Origin: Gaiellales bacterium
GTDB lineage: Bacteria > Actinomycetota > Thermoleophilia > Gaiellales > JAICJC01
Reading direction: 5' to 3'
Assembly: GCA_036273515.1 (NCBI GenBank)
Contig: DASUHM010000054.1
Location: 1-64,000 of the forward strand
DNA length: 64,000 nt
In this document: positions 33,701 through 41,310 of the stretch, piece after piece
Layout: every line of letters starts with the position of its first letter
Position numbering within the stretch: position 1 is the first letter of the stretch
The notes under the pieces: generated by a model
Databases searched by the model: none
Seen by the model: only the letters and a program-made list of their open reading frames with translations
What the model was told of the DNA's origin: nothing
Position numbers and translations under genes: made by a program

Positions 33701-33925
33701 TACGAATCGAAGATGCGAACCTGCCAATCGGCTCCAGAGATCGTGCGCGCACTCCGAAGCGCACAGGGCCACGCCGCACTCGCGGACCGGGCGGAGCCCG
33801 CAGTTCTCGGAAAGGACGAGCAAAACATCGATCTCGAGCGGAGGCTCCGTGTATGGGAGCGGTATGCCCGTCGGGGACCTGCACCTGTCCAGGAGCCAGC
33901 GAACGGAGCCTCTTCCGGATCCTGA
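30713..33925 (+). CDS. Large membrane-anchored TPR-repeat protein
   Basis: A 1070-residue protein. Near the N-terminus are two hydrophobic helices (about residues 30-48, PSRIIAPLIVSALGLWLTT, and 62-84, LLDIVGYLIAGYAAFMVVRW). A mostly helical middle domain follows to about residue 265, then many TPR-like helix pairs, for example AERMFHRALAEDRNLDFAHY, GEIHFELAKLYEAAARYADA and AVALDPLSRYERYELGRVYE. An ELGGEL/ELRAEL acidic run lies near residue 890. I start at ATG 30713 because AGGAGA precedes it at 7 bp. Codon use is clearly less GC-biased than neighbours, suggesting transfer. TPRs imply protein binding, but no partner or enzyme domain is recognisable, so function is open. Confidence 0.8.
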   Translation: MATRVTVFRSRYRAARFARRLSGVVATLAGGPSRIIAPLIVSALGLWLTTKTTGGRTQATSSILLDIVGYLIAGYAAFMVVRWGDRLRRTTTFEEFRDETGEGLSAFAKSLSVRVPIEYEQLRRLHRQAEETDSYEKPIDDERYRSPRATVKAEDVATFLETAFQPESTVSVGFFRIPIQALGTVVGRLLRGPRITGTLLRDSDGIRVVAQFVGGRRSESWHVIATSGDVPSEDVVHELACRIFTALADNGPGTWQAASCFCAGMSEYRKYVSAEGGLRKVHLQRAERMFHRALAEDRNLDFAHYNLGVVYAKLREFRAAERAFLRAIARNPSEPAAYYALARIRYFDLGKKHSARDLAERVASRSKEAGERARAHDLLGLIKRGDGERGKAIQSREQAVRDASWSLVRAELRANEREGVTPTVHRELAATCMMNLAIAYSFEAEAGRAAYTRPGGTRRERRQVTHVVDAAECLLKQALELSRVDGEIHFELAKLYEAAARYADALEQYEFAMRATPDSPYFAAYLAKARADAWERDRSVPEELVRAACMATLDSPEAIFRPHESTHDAIERHIRKLRGRPQLAPLSFSDRSEDVQELLVSATVDRVAQAFETLGDRGAARSVREMPRIFAELESSWDEVSLDRLASRYEAQGRAWAHGRALFQRGVLRLERGEPASAQTFLKGALTRLREHRGEVRELEVRAWRARAFRECGRLGEALREAERAVALDPLSRYERYELGRVYEAIGDWPKARDAFAGALLLSPDDPLLHWHAGRATWRLACGSRGDPKLDALTTAQSHFEQLIELDDRPKRPLIARYWLGRIATSLGDHEAALDHYRGAQRLPDARPQATLFLGEEYLKLGAHNEATSTFEECLGVSDPDGGGELGGELGAELRAELRAEWPTELLHAWAHVGIAQSYARRWLSTRVALRHLRDAERCVEDLTPTEPTRELEAAASACRGEIYLHKGDADRAIRALERAASLHEDGRTHGTLALAYESKMRTCQSAPEIVRALRSAQGHAALADRAEPAVLGKDEQNIDLERRLRVWERYARRGPAPVQEPANGASSGS

Positions 33926-34035
33926 AAAGCACGGCCCGTATAGGTCGGGCAAGTGGCTGGGCTACGACCACGCGCATCGCCCACACCGGTTGTCGCCGGC
34001 GGAAACCGGAATGAAATCGCTCCGTCCGAGCCGAG

Positions 34036-34108
34036 TGGGCGGTACTGGTCTCGAACCAGTGACCTCCTGCTTGTAAGGCAGGCGCTCTCCCAGCTGAGCT
34101 AACCGCCC
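34036..34108 (-). tRNA. tRNA-Val (anticodon TAC)
   Basis: The minus strand folds as a tRNA of 73 bases without encoded CCA: acceptor GGGCGGT paired with ACCGCCC, D-arm AGCTCAGCTGGGAGAGC, anticodon stem CCTGC/GCAGG around CTTACAA (anticodon TAC), and T-arm with GGTTCGAGACC. All stems pair. Its 3' end faces the TPR gene, 110 bp away, a common placement for islands inserted at a tRNA. Confidence 0.97.
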
Positions 34109-34224
34109 TCGCTCGAGGGACAGTCTAAATGCCGCCGGAATGCGGCCGGGCCTACCCGATTTCGGGGATGCGCCTCCCCGATTCGGCGTAGGCTCTGCCA
34201 AGACACCGCGAGCACAATCTGACC

Positions 34225-37200
34225 ATGCCCGACCCGTTCCCCTCCGAGACGCTGCGCGAGATCGCGGATCGCGCCCGTGTCGCGCTGGGCGCCGACCAGG
34301 CGCTGGTGCTGCCGCTGGCGGGCGGCGAGCCGCTGCCGCCGGGGCCCGAGGGCGGACCGAGCCTGTCCGCGCCGATCCGCATCGACGGCGATCCGGTGGC
34401 GACGCTCATCGTCAGCCGCGATCCGGGCGGGGCGCCATTTGGCGAGGAGTCGGCGCTGCTGTCGACGGTCTGCGAGCTGGCGGCCCACGCCATCGCCGCC
34501 TCCCGCCGCGCCGACCTGCGCACCGAGCAGCTGACCCTCGTCCAGGCCGTCGCGAGCGCCGTCGGCGCGGCGACGTCGGTCGACGAGGCCTTCCGGATGG
34601 CGGCCACGGCCGTCTTCGATCACACCCGCTACTCCGGCGTCACGGCCACGATGGTCGACCGCGCGGCCGGCGAGCAGGTGGTGACCGTCGACCTCGGCGG
34701 CGACGTGACGACGGGGCAGACGATCCGCCGCCCGATCGACACAGGTCTCGTCGGCGCCTGCATCGCTCAGGGCACCCAGATCATGCTCTCCGACGCCACC
34801 GCCGACGAGCGCTACTCGTGGACGGCGGACGGCCGCTGGGAGTCGCTGCTCCTGACGCCCGTCGAGGTCGAGGGCCGCTGCGAGGGCGTGCTCGAGCTCG
34901 CCGACGTCGAGCGCGACCGCTTCGACGCCGCCGACGCCGCCCTCATGCAGGCGGTCGCCGACCAGGTGGCGACGGCGCTCGTGGGTGTGCGCATGCGCGA
35001 GCGCTCGCAGCGGCTCCAGCACGAGTCGCAGCGGCGGGCGCAACGCCTGGAGCTGGCGGCCGACCTGTCGCGCGAGATCGCCTCCACCGGCAGCGTCGAC
35101 GAGCTCCTGCGCACCGTGACGATCACCCTCCACCGCCACACCGACTACACGGCGGTGTGGACGGCCGGCGCCGACCACCGCCACGGCACCCAACGGATGT
35201 GGACGATCACGCGCGGCCGCGACACGGTCGCCGTCTCGACCCACCCGCTCGACTCGGGCGTGATCGGCCAGGTCGTTCGCACGGGCAAACAGGCGCTGCT
35301 CGGGCGCTCGCACCTCGCCGACGCCGGCGGGGCGTGGGCGGCCGCCGGGTACGAGTCGCTGATCGCGACACCGGTCGTGGTCGGCCGCCGGTGCGAGGCG
35401 GTGATCGGCCTCTCCGACCTGCGTGCCGACCAGTTCGACGAGTCCGACGCGCTGCTCATGCGCACGCTCGCCGAGCAGGTCGCCGCCGCCCTGCGCGGCG
35501 CGGCGCTGCGCGAGGAGTCCGACCGCCGCGCGACCCGACTGAACGTCGTCGCCGAGGTGGCCCGGGCGCTGCGCTCGCCCGAGAGCGTCGACCAGGCCCT
35601 GCACGACGCCGCCCAGGCCATCAGCCGCTACACCGGCTACTCCGGGCTGACCGCCTGGGTGGTCGAGCCGATGCGAGGCGAGCGCCGGGCCGTGTTCGCG
35701 CGCGACCGCGGCACCGACGTCTACGTCGGCCTGCGCGTGCCCACGGCCGCCGGCATCCCCGGCGCCGCGATCACGTCGGGCAAGGTGCTGCGCCTCGGCC
35801 GGGCGGGCGACCATCCCGCCTTCTCCTGGCCGGGCCGCGACCCCAACAACTCCGTCCTGATCGCCCCGGTGATGGTCGAGGGCACGTGTGCCGCCGCCCT
35901 CGTGATCGCCGACGAGCACCCGAACTGGTTCGACTCGGACGACGAGGAGCTGGTCAAGGCGATCTCAGACCACCTCGCCGCCGCCATCCGCTCGGTGGAG
36001 CTGCGCGAGGAGTCCAGCCGGCAGGCGCACCGGCTCTCGCTGGCCGCCGAGATCGCCGCGCTGCTGCCGGCGCAGGACACGCCCGAGAGCGCGATCCGGG
36101 TTGCCGCCGAGGCGGTGCACGAGCGCGGCCGCTACGACGCCGTCATGGCCATCACCGTGCTCGAGGCGAGCGACGAGCAGCTCGTCGTCGCCGACTTCGG
36201 GGCGTCGCGCGAGAGCTTCACCGGCCTGCGCCGGCCGATCGGCACCGGCATCACCGCGCGGACGATCAAGTCGGGCCGCCAGAACCTGATCAACGGCCAC
36301 GAGCGCGACCCCGACTACGCCCCGTGGGGCGACGAGGAGTCGTTCGACTCGCTGCTCTCCACACCGGTCATGGTCGACGGCCGCTGCGTCTCCGTGATCG
36401 AGGTGGCGAGCCGGCCGATGAACCAGTTCGACCACTCCGACGAGGCGCTCATGGCCGCCGTCGCCGAGCAGCTCGCAGCGGCGCTGCGCGGGGTGCGGCT
36501 GCGCAGCGAGTCGGAGCGGCGGGCGCAGCGTCTGGCACTGGCGGCGTCGGTGGCAAGCGCCGTGACGAACGCCGACACCGTCCAGAACGTCCTCCGCGCC
36601 GCGGCCGACGCGATCTTCGAGCCGACCGACTACGGCGCGGTGACGGCGATCGTGGCCACGCCGAACGCGGACGAGTACACGGTCGTCACCGACCGGGTGC
36701 GCGTCGGCGGATCGATCGAGGGCACGCGCCTGCCGCTCGAGACCGGCGCGGCCGGCCGGGCGCTCGCGACCGGCGAGCAGATCGTCGTCGGCGACCTCGA
36801 GGACGGGGCGACCCCGCTCGCGTACCGGTCCGCGCTCGTGACGCCGGTGTTCGAGGGGCCGACCGCCGCCGCGATCGCCATCTACGACCATCGCCCCGAT
36901 CGCTTCGACGCAGCCGACGCGACGCTCTTGCGCACCGTCGCCGAGCAGGTGATCGCCACGATGCGCGGCGTGCGCCTGCGCGACGAGTCCGAGCAGCGCT
37001 CGAGCCGGCTGGCGCTCACGACCGAGGTGGCCGGCGCGATCGCTTCGGCAGAGACGATCGACGAGGTGCTGGCCGCGGTCGTCGAGACGGTCTACCTCGG
37101 CCGCGGCTACTCGGCGGCGGTCGCGATCCGGGTGCTTCCCGAGGCGGGCGAGCAGGTCGTCGTCGCCAACCTGGGCAACGAGGGCACGACGGCCGCGGGC

Positions 37201-38190
37201 CTGCACCGGCGCATCGACGCGGGCACCGTCGGCACCGTCATCGCCTCGGGCGAGCAGGTGGTGCTGGGCGACGCCCAGGCCCACCCCGCCTACGAGTGGC
37301 CGGCGCCGATCCCGCTCCCGTCCGAGCTGCTCACGCCCGTCGTCGTCGACGGCGAATGCATCGCGGTGCTCGGCGTCTACGACGGCCTTCGCGACCGCTT
37401 CGACGCGGCCGACGCGCTGGCGATGCGCACAGTCGCCGACCAGGTGGCGGCCACATGCCGAGGCGTGCTCCTGCGCGAGCAGCTGGAGCAGCGGGCCGAG
37501 CGGCTGGCCGCACTCGAGCGGCGCCATCGCGAGCTCATGGAGCGGCTCGTGCGCGCGCAGGAGCAGGAGCGCTCGCGCGTCGCCGCCGACCTGCACGACG
37601 ACACGATCCAGGTGATGTCGGCCTGCGTGATCTCGCTCGACAGCGTCCGCATGGCCGTGCAGGACGGCAACACGGAGCGGGTGCGGCGCGGGCTCGAGCA
37701 GGTGTCGGAGCTGATCTCGGGCGCCGTCGAGCGGACGCGGCGGATGACCTTCGACCTGCGCCCGGCGGTGCTCTGGCACCACGGCCTGGTCGTCGCGCTC
37801 GAGCAGGCGCTGCACACGCTCGAGAGCGAGACCGGCATCGCCACGAGCCTCGACGTGGTCGGCCTCGAGACCCGGATCGACGCGACCATGGAGACGCTCG
37901 TCTTCCGCTCGATCACCGAGGTCCTCGCGAACGCGCGCGTCCATTCAGGCGCGACGACGCTCGACGTGCGGCTCGAGCGCGGCGCCGGCGTCCTGAACGT
38001 GCACGTGGCCGACGACGGCCGCGGCTTCGACCTCGAGCCGGCGCTGGCCCGGGCGCGGCGCACGAACCACCTCGGTCTCGAGTCGCTGATGGAACGGGTC
38101 GACGCCGCCGGCGGCCGGGTCGAGATCACGACGGCGCCCGGCAAGGGCACGGTCGTCGAGATCGCCCAGCCGCTGTGGCCGGGAGACTGA
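34225..38190 (+). CDS. Histidine kinase with tandem GAF domains
   Basis: A 1321-residue soluble sensor kinase. After a short divergent GAF (residues 1-95) come about six GAF domains of roughly 165 residues each, separated by similar helical linkers rich in LREESERRAxRLALAAEVA-like sequence. Residue 1124 is the phospho-His in the HisKA_3 motif AADLHDDTIQVMSAC, then a HATPase_c domain with the N-box ITEVLANARVHSGA and VADDGRGFDLEPAL. GAF domains bind small ligands or cyclic nucleotides. No transmembrane segment is present. It resembles the orphan kinase at 1163-2500 in its kinase core. No response regulator is nearby. The start ATG lies about 116 bp from tRNA-Val on the opposite strand. Confidence 0.9.
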   Translation: MPDPFPSETLREIADRARVALGADQALVLPLAGGEPLPPGPEGGPSLSAPIRIDGDPVATLIVSRDPGGAPFGEESALLSTVCELAAHAIAASRRADLRTEQLTLVQAVASAVGAATSVDEAFRMAATAVFDHTRYSGVTATMVDRAAGEQVVTVDLGGDVTTGQTIRRPIDTGLVGACIAQGTQIMLSDATADERYSWTADGRWESLLLTPVEVEGRCEGVLELADVERDRFDAADAALMQAVADQVATALVGVRMRERSQRLQHESQRRAQRLELAADLSREIASTGSVDELLRTVTITLHRHTDYTAVWTAGADHRHGTQRMWTITRGRDTVAVSTHPLDSGVIGQVVRTGKQALLGRSHLADAGGAWAAAGYESLIATPVVVGRRCEAVIGLSDLRADQFDESDALLMRTLAEQVAAALRGAALREESDRRATRLNVVAEVARALRSPESVDQALHDAAQAISRYTGYSGLTAWVVEPMRGERRAVFARDRGTDVYVGLRVPTAAGIPGAAITSGKVLRLGRAGDHPAFSWPGRDPNNSVLIAPVMVEGTCAAALVIADEHPNWFDSDDEELVKAISDHLAAAIRSVELREESSRQAHRLSLAAEIAALLPAQDTPESAIRVAAEAVHERGRYDAVMAITVLEASDEQLVVADFGASRESFTGLRRPIGTGITARTIKSGRQNLINGHERDPDYAPWGDEESFDSLLSTPVMVDGRCVSVIEVASRPMNQFDHSDEALMAAVAEQLAAALRGVRLRSESERRAQRLALAASVASAVTNADTVQNVLRAAADAIFEPTDYGAVTAIVATPNADEYTVVTDRVRVGGSIEGTRLPLETGAAGRALATGEQIVVGDLEDGATPLAYRSALVTPVFEGPTAAAIAIYDHRPDRFDAADATLLRTVAEQVIATMRGVRLRDESEQRSSRLALTTEVAGAIASAETIDEVLAAVVETVYLGRGYSAAVAIRVLPEAGEQVVVANLGNEGTTAAGLHRRIDAGTVGTVIASGEQVVLGDAQAHPAYEWPAPIPLPSELLTPVVVDGECIAVLGVYDGLRDRFDAADALAMRTVADQVAATCRGVLLREQLEQRAERLAALERRHRELMERLVRAQEQERSRVAADLHDDTIQVMSACVISLDSVRMAVQDGNTERVRRGLEQVSELISGAVERTRRMTFDLRPAVLWHHGLVVALEQALHTLESETGIATSLDVVGLETRIDATMETLVFRSITEVLANARVHSGATTLDVRLERGAGVLNVHVADDGRGFDLEPALARARRTNHLGLESLMERVDAAGGRVEITTAPGKGTVVEIAQPLWPGD

Positions 38191-38197
38191 CCCGGCG

Positions 38198-39994
38198 CTA
38201 GCCCAGCTGGCGGTCGAGGTTCACGGCCGCGCTGATCAGCGAGAGGTGCGTGAAGGCCTGCGGGAAGTTCCCGAGCGCCTCGCCGGAGGGGCCGATCTCC
38301 TCGGAGTAGAGGCCGAGGTGGTTCGCGTAGGTGAGCATCTTCTCGAAGGCGAGCCGGGCCTCGTCGACGCGGCCGGCGCGGGCGAGCGCCTCGACGTACC
38401 AGAACGTGCAGATCGAGAACGTGCCCTCGTCGCCCTGGAGGCCGTCGGGCGACGCCTTCGCGTTGTAGCGGTAGACCAGGCTGTCGGCGACGAGCTCGCG
38501 GCCGATCGCGTCGAGCGTGCGCAGCCAGCGCGGGTCCTTCGGGGCGATGAACTTCGTGAGCGGCATCAGGAGCAGCGACGCGTCCAGCACGTCCGAGCCG
38601 TAGTGCTGCACGAACGCGCCGCGCTTCTCGTTCCAGCCGCGGGTCATCACCTGCTCCGTGATCTGGTCGCGCACGTCGAGCCACTTCACCAGGTCGCCGG
38701 GCAGGCCGCGGTAGCGGCCCATGCGCACCGCCCGCTCGATCGCCACCCACGACATGAGCCGCGAGTAGGTGAAGTGCTGGCGGCCGCCGCGCGTCTCCCA
38801 GATGCCCTCGTCGGCCTGGTCCCAGTTGTCGCAGAGCCACTCGACGATCTTGCGCAGCTCCACCCAGGAGTCGTACGAGATGGGATCGCCGTACTTGTTG
38901 TAGAGGTAGATCGAGTCGATCAGCTCGCCGTAGATGTCGAGCTGGAGCTGGCTTGCGGCGCCGTTTCCGATCCGCACCGGAGCCGAGCCGGCGTAGCCCT
39001 CGAGGTGGCCGAGCACGTCCTCCGGCAGCTCGGCGCGGCCGTCGATCCCGTACATGATCTGGAGCGGCCCACCCTCGCCGTAGGAGGTCTCGCCGAAGCG
39101 GTCGGTCAGCCAGGTGATGAACGCCTCCGCCTCCTCCGTGAACCCGAGCCGCAGGAGCGCATAGAGCGAGAACGCCGCGTCGCGCACCCAGGTGTAGCGG
39201 TAGTCCCAGTTGCGCTCGCCCCCGATGTGCTCCGGCAGACTCGTGGTCGGCGCGGCGACGATGGCGCCGGTGGGCCGGTAGGTGAGCAGTTTGAGCGTCA
39301 GGGCGGAGCGGTTCACCATCTCCCGCCAGCGGCCCTTGTAGACGGAGTGGGAGAGCCAGCCCCGCCAGAAGCGCACCGTCCGCTCGAACGACTCGGCCGC
39401 CGCGGCCTCGCTGATCGGCTTCAGCTTCTGGCCGCGCGTGTTCGGCTGGAGGAGGAAGGTGGCGCTGGCCCCGTTGGCGAGGTCGAAGTGGGCGGTGACG
39501 TCGTCGCCGTCGCGCTCGAGCGGCACGTTCGTCGCCAGGGTCAGCGAGAGGGCGGAGGTGTTGAACACGGCGCCGCCCTCGTAGAGCTCGACCCCGTGCG
39601 GCCGGCGGGCGTAGTCGAAGCGCGGCCGGCACTCGAGCCGGAAGCGCATCTCGCCCCGCACCGCCACCACCTGGCGCACCAGCCGGCGGGGATGACGCGG
39701 GTCGCGGTGGATCGGCATGAAGTCGTGCACCTCGCCGACGCCGTCGGGCGTCATGAAGCGGGTGATGAGGACGTTCGTGTCGGGGAAGTAGAGCTGGCGC
39801 ACCGTGTGGCCGCCGTTCACCGGCGCGATCCGCCAGAAGCCGCCCTTCTCGGCGTCGAGGATCGACGCGAACACGCTGGGCGAGTCGAAGCGCGGGCAGC
39901 AGAACCAGTCGATCGTGCCGTCGGTGCCGACGAGCGCGACGCTGTGCAGGTCACCGATCACGCCGTGCTCGGCGATGGGCAGGTAGGCGCTCAT
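38198..39994 (-). CDS. GH15 family glucoamylase/trehalase
   Basis: A 598-residue glycoside hydrolase family 15 protein. The N-terminal beta domain starts [20 protein letters not shown] and contains [20 protein letters not shown]. The (alpha/alpha)6 barrel follows, with [20 protein letters not shown] (substrate-binding and general-acid region) and near the C-terminus [20 protein letters not shown], which carries the second catalytic Glu. It has no signal peptide, as in actinobacterial intracellular trehalases of this family; glucoamylase activity on malto-oligosaccharides is also possible. Convergent with the GAF kinase, only 7 bp apart. Confidence 0.9.
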   Translation of the reverse strand: MSAYLPIAEHGVIGDLHSVALVGTDGTIDWFCCPRFDSPSVFASILDAEKGGFWRIAPVNGGHTVRQLYFPDTNVLITRFMTPDGVGEVHDFMPIHRDPRHPRRLVRQVVAVRGEMRFRLECRPRFDYARRPHGVELYEGGAVFNTSALSLTLATNVPLERDGDDVTAHFDLANGASATFLLQPNTRGQKLKPISEAAAAESFERTVRFWRGWLSHSVYKGRWREMVNRSALTLKLLTYRPTGAIVAAPTTSLPEHIGGERNWDYRYTWVRDAAFSLYALLRLGFTEEAEAFITWLTDRFGETSYGEGGPLQIMYGIDGRAELPEDVLGHLEGYAGSAPVRIGNGAASQLQLDIYGELIDSIYLYNKYGDPISYDSWVELRKIVEWLCDNWDQADEGIWETRGGRQHFTYSRLMSWVAIERAVRMGRYRGLPGDLVKWLDVRDQITEQVMTRGWNEKRGAFVQHYGSDVLDASLLLMPLTKFIAPKDPRWLRTLDAIGRELVADSLVYRYNAKASPDGLQGDEGTFSICTFWYVEALARAGRVDEARLAFEKMLTYANHLGLYSEEIGPSGEALGNFPQAFTHLSLISAAVNLDRQLG

Positions 39995-40043
39995 CGTGCA
40001 GGCGGAGTCCTACAAGATGGGCCGGATGCGCACAAGCCGGGGC

Positions 40044-40049
40044 TATACT
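40044..40049 (+). promoter_or_regulatory. -10 box before tRNA-Asp
   Basis: TATACT is a near-consensus -10 hexamer 45 bp upstream of the tRNA-Asp, in sequence otherwise poor in A/T. No clear TTGACA partner is seen. The promoter role is inferred from position and composition. Confidence 0.5.
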
Positions 40050-40093
40050 CTGCCGGCCGCCGGGCCGCCCTTCTGTGCCCGTGCGACGAACGC

Positions 40094-40167
40094 GGGGGCG
40101 TAGTTCAGCTGGTTAGAACGCCGGCCTGTCACGCCGGAGGTCGCGGGTTCGAGTCCCGTCGCTCCCG
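40094..40167 (+). tRNA. tRNA-Asp (anticodon GTC)
   Basis: 74-base tRNA: acceptor GGGGGCG paired with CGCTCCC (one G-T pair), D-arm AGTTCAGCTGGTTAGAACG, anticodon stem CCGGC/GCCGG around CTGTCAC (anticodon GTC), T-arm GCGGGTTCGAGTCCCGT, discriminator G. CCA is not encoded. All stems pair. Confidence 0.98.
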
Positions 40168-40212
40168 CTCTTCCCACCCGTGGCCGCGACGATGGACGTT
40201 GGCTTGGTCGAA

Positions 40213-40320
40213 CCGTGCTGGATGCGGCGGATGTGGCGACGCCGATCGGGTGCTCGACTTCCGCCAGGCAGACGCTGAGAGCCTGCCATCGGCGAATGCG
40301 TCGTTCGACGCGGTGGTGCC
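40213..40320 (+). pseudogene. Methyltransferase gene fragment
   Basis: Just downstream of tRNA-Asp, two frames give VLDAADVAT-like and FRQADAESLPSANASFDAVV, i.e. the SAM-binding strand and the motif DAExLPxxxxSFDAVV of class I methyltransferases, with frameshifts between and no start or end. About 35 residues of a decayed gene. An intact unrelated methyltransferase lies 100 bp further on the other strand. Confidence 0.4.
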
Positions 40321-40420
40321 CGAGCTTCCTCGCCGCACGCCGCGCCCCTGAGCGATCAGAGGGAGGCCAGCGCGACCAGCAACAGGGCGAACGCCGTCCA
40401 CGCCGTCGGCGACCGCGCGG

Positions 40421-41071
40421 TCAGCGCCGCCGAGCCCGCAGCACCACGTCCGCGATGTGCGGCGTGCCCGGCGGCGGGTCGATGCGCGGCTCGACCGCGT
40501 GCAGCTCGACGATGAAGTCCGCCTCGAGCAGCGGGGCGAGGTCGTCGGCGCCGACGTAGTCGGCCGGGTCGTTGCCGCGCGCCTTCATGTGCTCTCGGTG
40601 CTCGTGGTCGAGGTCGTGGTAGACGGCGAGGACGAGGCCGCCGGGCCGGACCGCGGCGAGCAGCTCGCGCACGGCGCCCTCGCCGCCCGCCTTCGGCAGT
40701 GCCGGGTACTGCAGCGACACGAGATCGAACGACCCGGCCGCAAACGGCGTCCGCAGGGCGTCGCCGGCGGCCCACTCGACGGCGACACCGAGCCGTTCGG
40801 CGACCTCTCGGCCACGGCGGACGGCCACCTCGGAGACGTCGATCGCGGTCACGGTCCAGCCCTGCTGCGCGAGCCAGATCGCGTCGGCACCCTCGCCGCA
40901 GCCGACGTCGAGCGCCGTGCCGGGGCTGAGGCCCGTGACTTCGGCGACGAGCCGGCCGTTCGGCCGGCCGCTCCACATCGCCGCGTCGTGCTTGCTGTAG
41001 CGCGCGTCCCACTCGGAGGCCTGGCCCGCCGAGCCGAACCGGCCCTCATCCTGCTCGTCCACGGGCTGCAT
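40421..41071 (-). CDS. Class I SAM-dependent methyltransferase
   Basis: A 216-residue methyltransferase. Motif I is ALDVGCGEGADAIWLAQQGW, the second acidic strand is VTAIDVSEVAVRRG, motif II-III is VEWAAGDALRTPFAAGSFDL and the later strand is VRPGGLVLAVYHDLDHEH. The N-terminal WDARYSKHDAAMWSGRPNGR suggests a thiopurine/tellurite-type (TehB-like) small-molecule methyltransferase. Acceptor unknown. ATG 41071 is divergent from the small ORF at 41118. Confidence 0.88.
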   Translation of the reverse strand: MQPVDEQDEGRFGSAGQASEWDARYSKHDAAMWSGRPNGRLVAEVTGLSPGTALDVGCGEGADAIWLAQQGWTVTAIDVSEVAVRRGREVAERLGVAVEWAAGDALRTPFAAGSFDLVSLQYPALPKAGGEGAVRELLAAVRPGGLVLAVYHDLDHEHREHMKARGNDPADYVGADDLAPLLEADFIVELHAVEPRIDPPPGTPHIADVVLRARRR

Positions 41072-41117
41072 GGTACGCGCGCCTCACCGGAACCACGTCG
41101 GCGGTTAAGGTGACCGC

Positions 41118-41240
41118 ATGCCCTTGATCAAGTCCGACACGTTCCCCTTCGGGAACCTCGCGGGTGAAGACCACGGCGCCGGCATCTCGCTGGTGTGCAT
41201 CCACGCCAACCCGACGTTCGAGACGGAATGGCTCGAGTGA
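41118..41240 (+). CDS. Small protein of 40 residues
   Basis: Too short for most gene finders. It starts MPLIKSDTFPFGNLAGEDHG and ends at TGA 41238-41240, with a strong AAGGTGA ribosome binding site 4 bp upstream of the ATG and GC-rich third positions. No family recognised; it contains CIHANPTFETEWLE at its end. It is divergent from the methyltransferase and precedes the lipoprotein gene by 70 bp. Confidence 0.5.
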   Translation: MPLIKSDTFPFGNLAGEDHGAGISLVCIHANPTFETEWLE

Positions 41241-41310
41241 GCCGGCCGCGCCCGGGAACCCGGGCGCGGGATCGTCCGTCTCACTCGTGGTGACGTTGCT
41301 GCGAACACCC

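Noticed and set aside
34000-34108. Integration site at tRNA-Val.
   Set aside because: No integrase and no second copy of the tRNA 3' end found in the window, so an att site is not shown.
34140-38201. A 1353-residue frame overlapping the GAF kinase in another phase.
   Set aside because: Composition is Arg/Ala/Gly shadow; the GAF kinase frame has clear domains.
39000-40351. Large plus-strand frame under the GH15 gene.
   Set aside because: Val/Arg-rich antisense shadow; only the GH15 strand shows family motifs.
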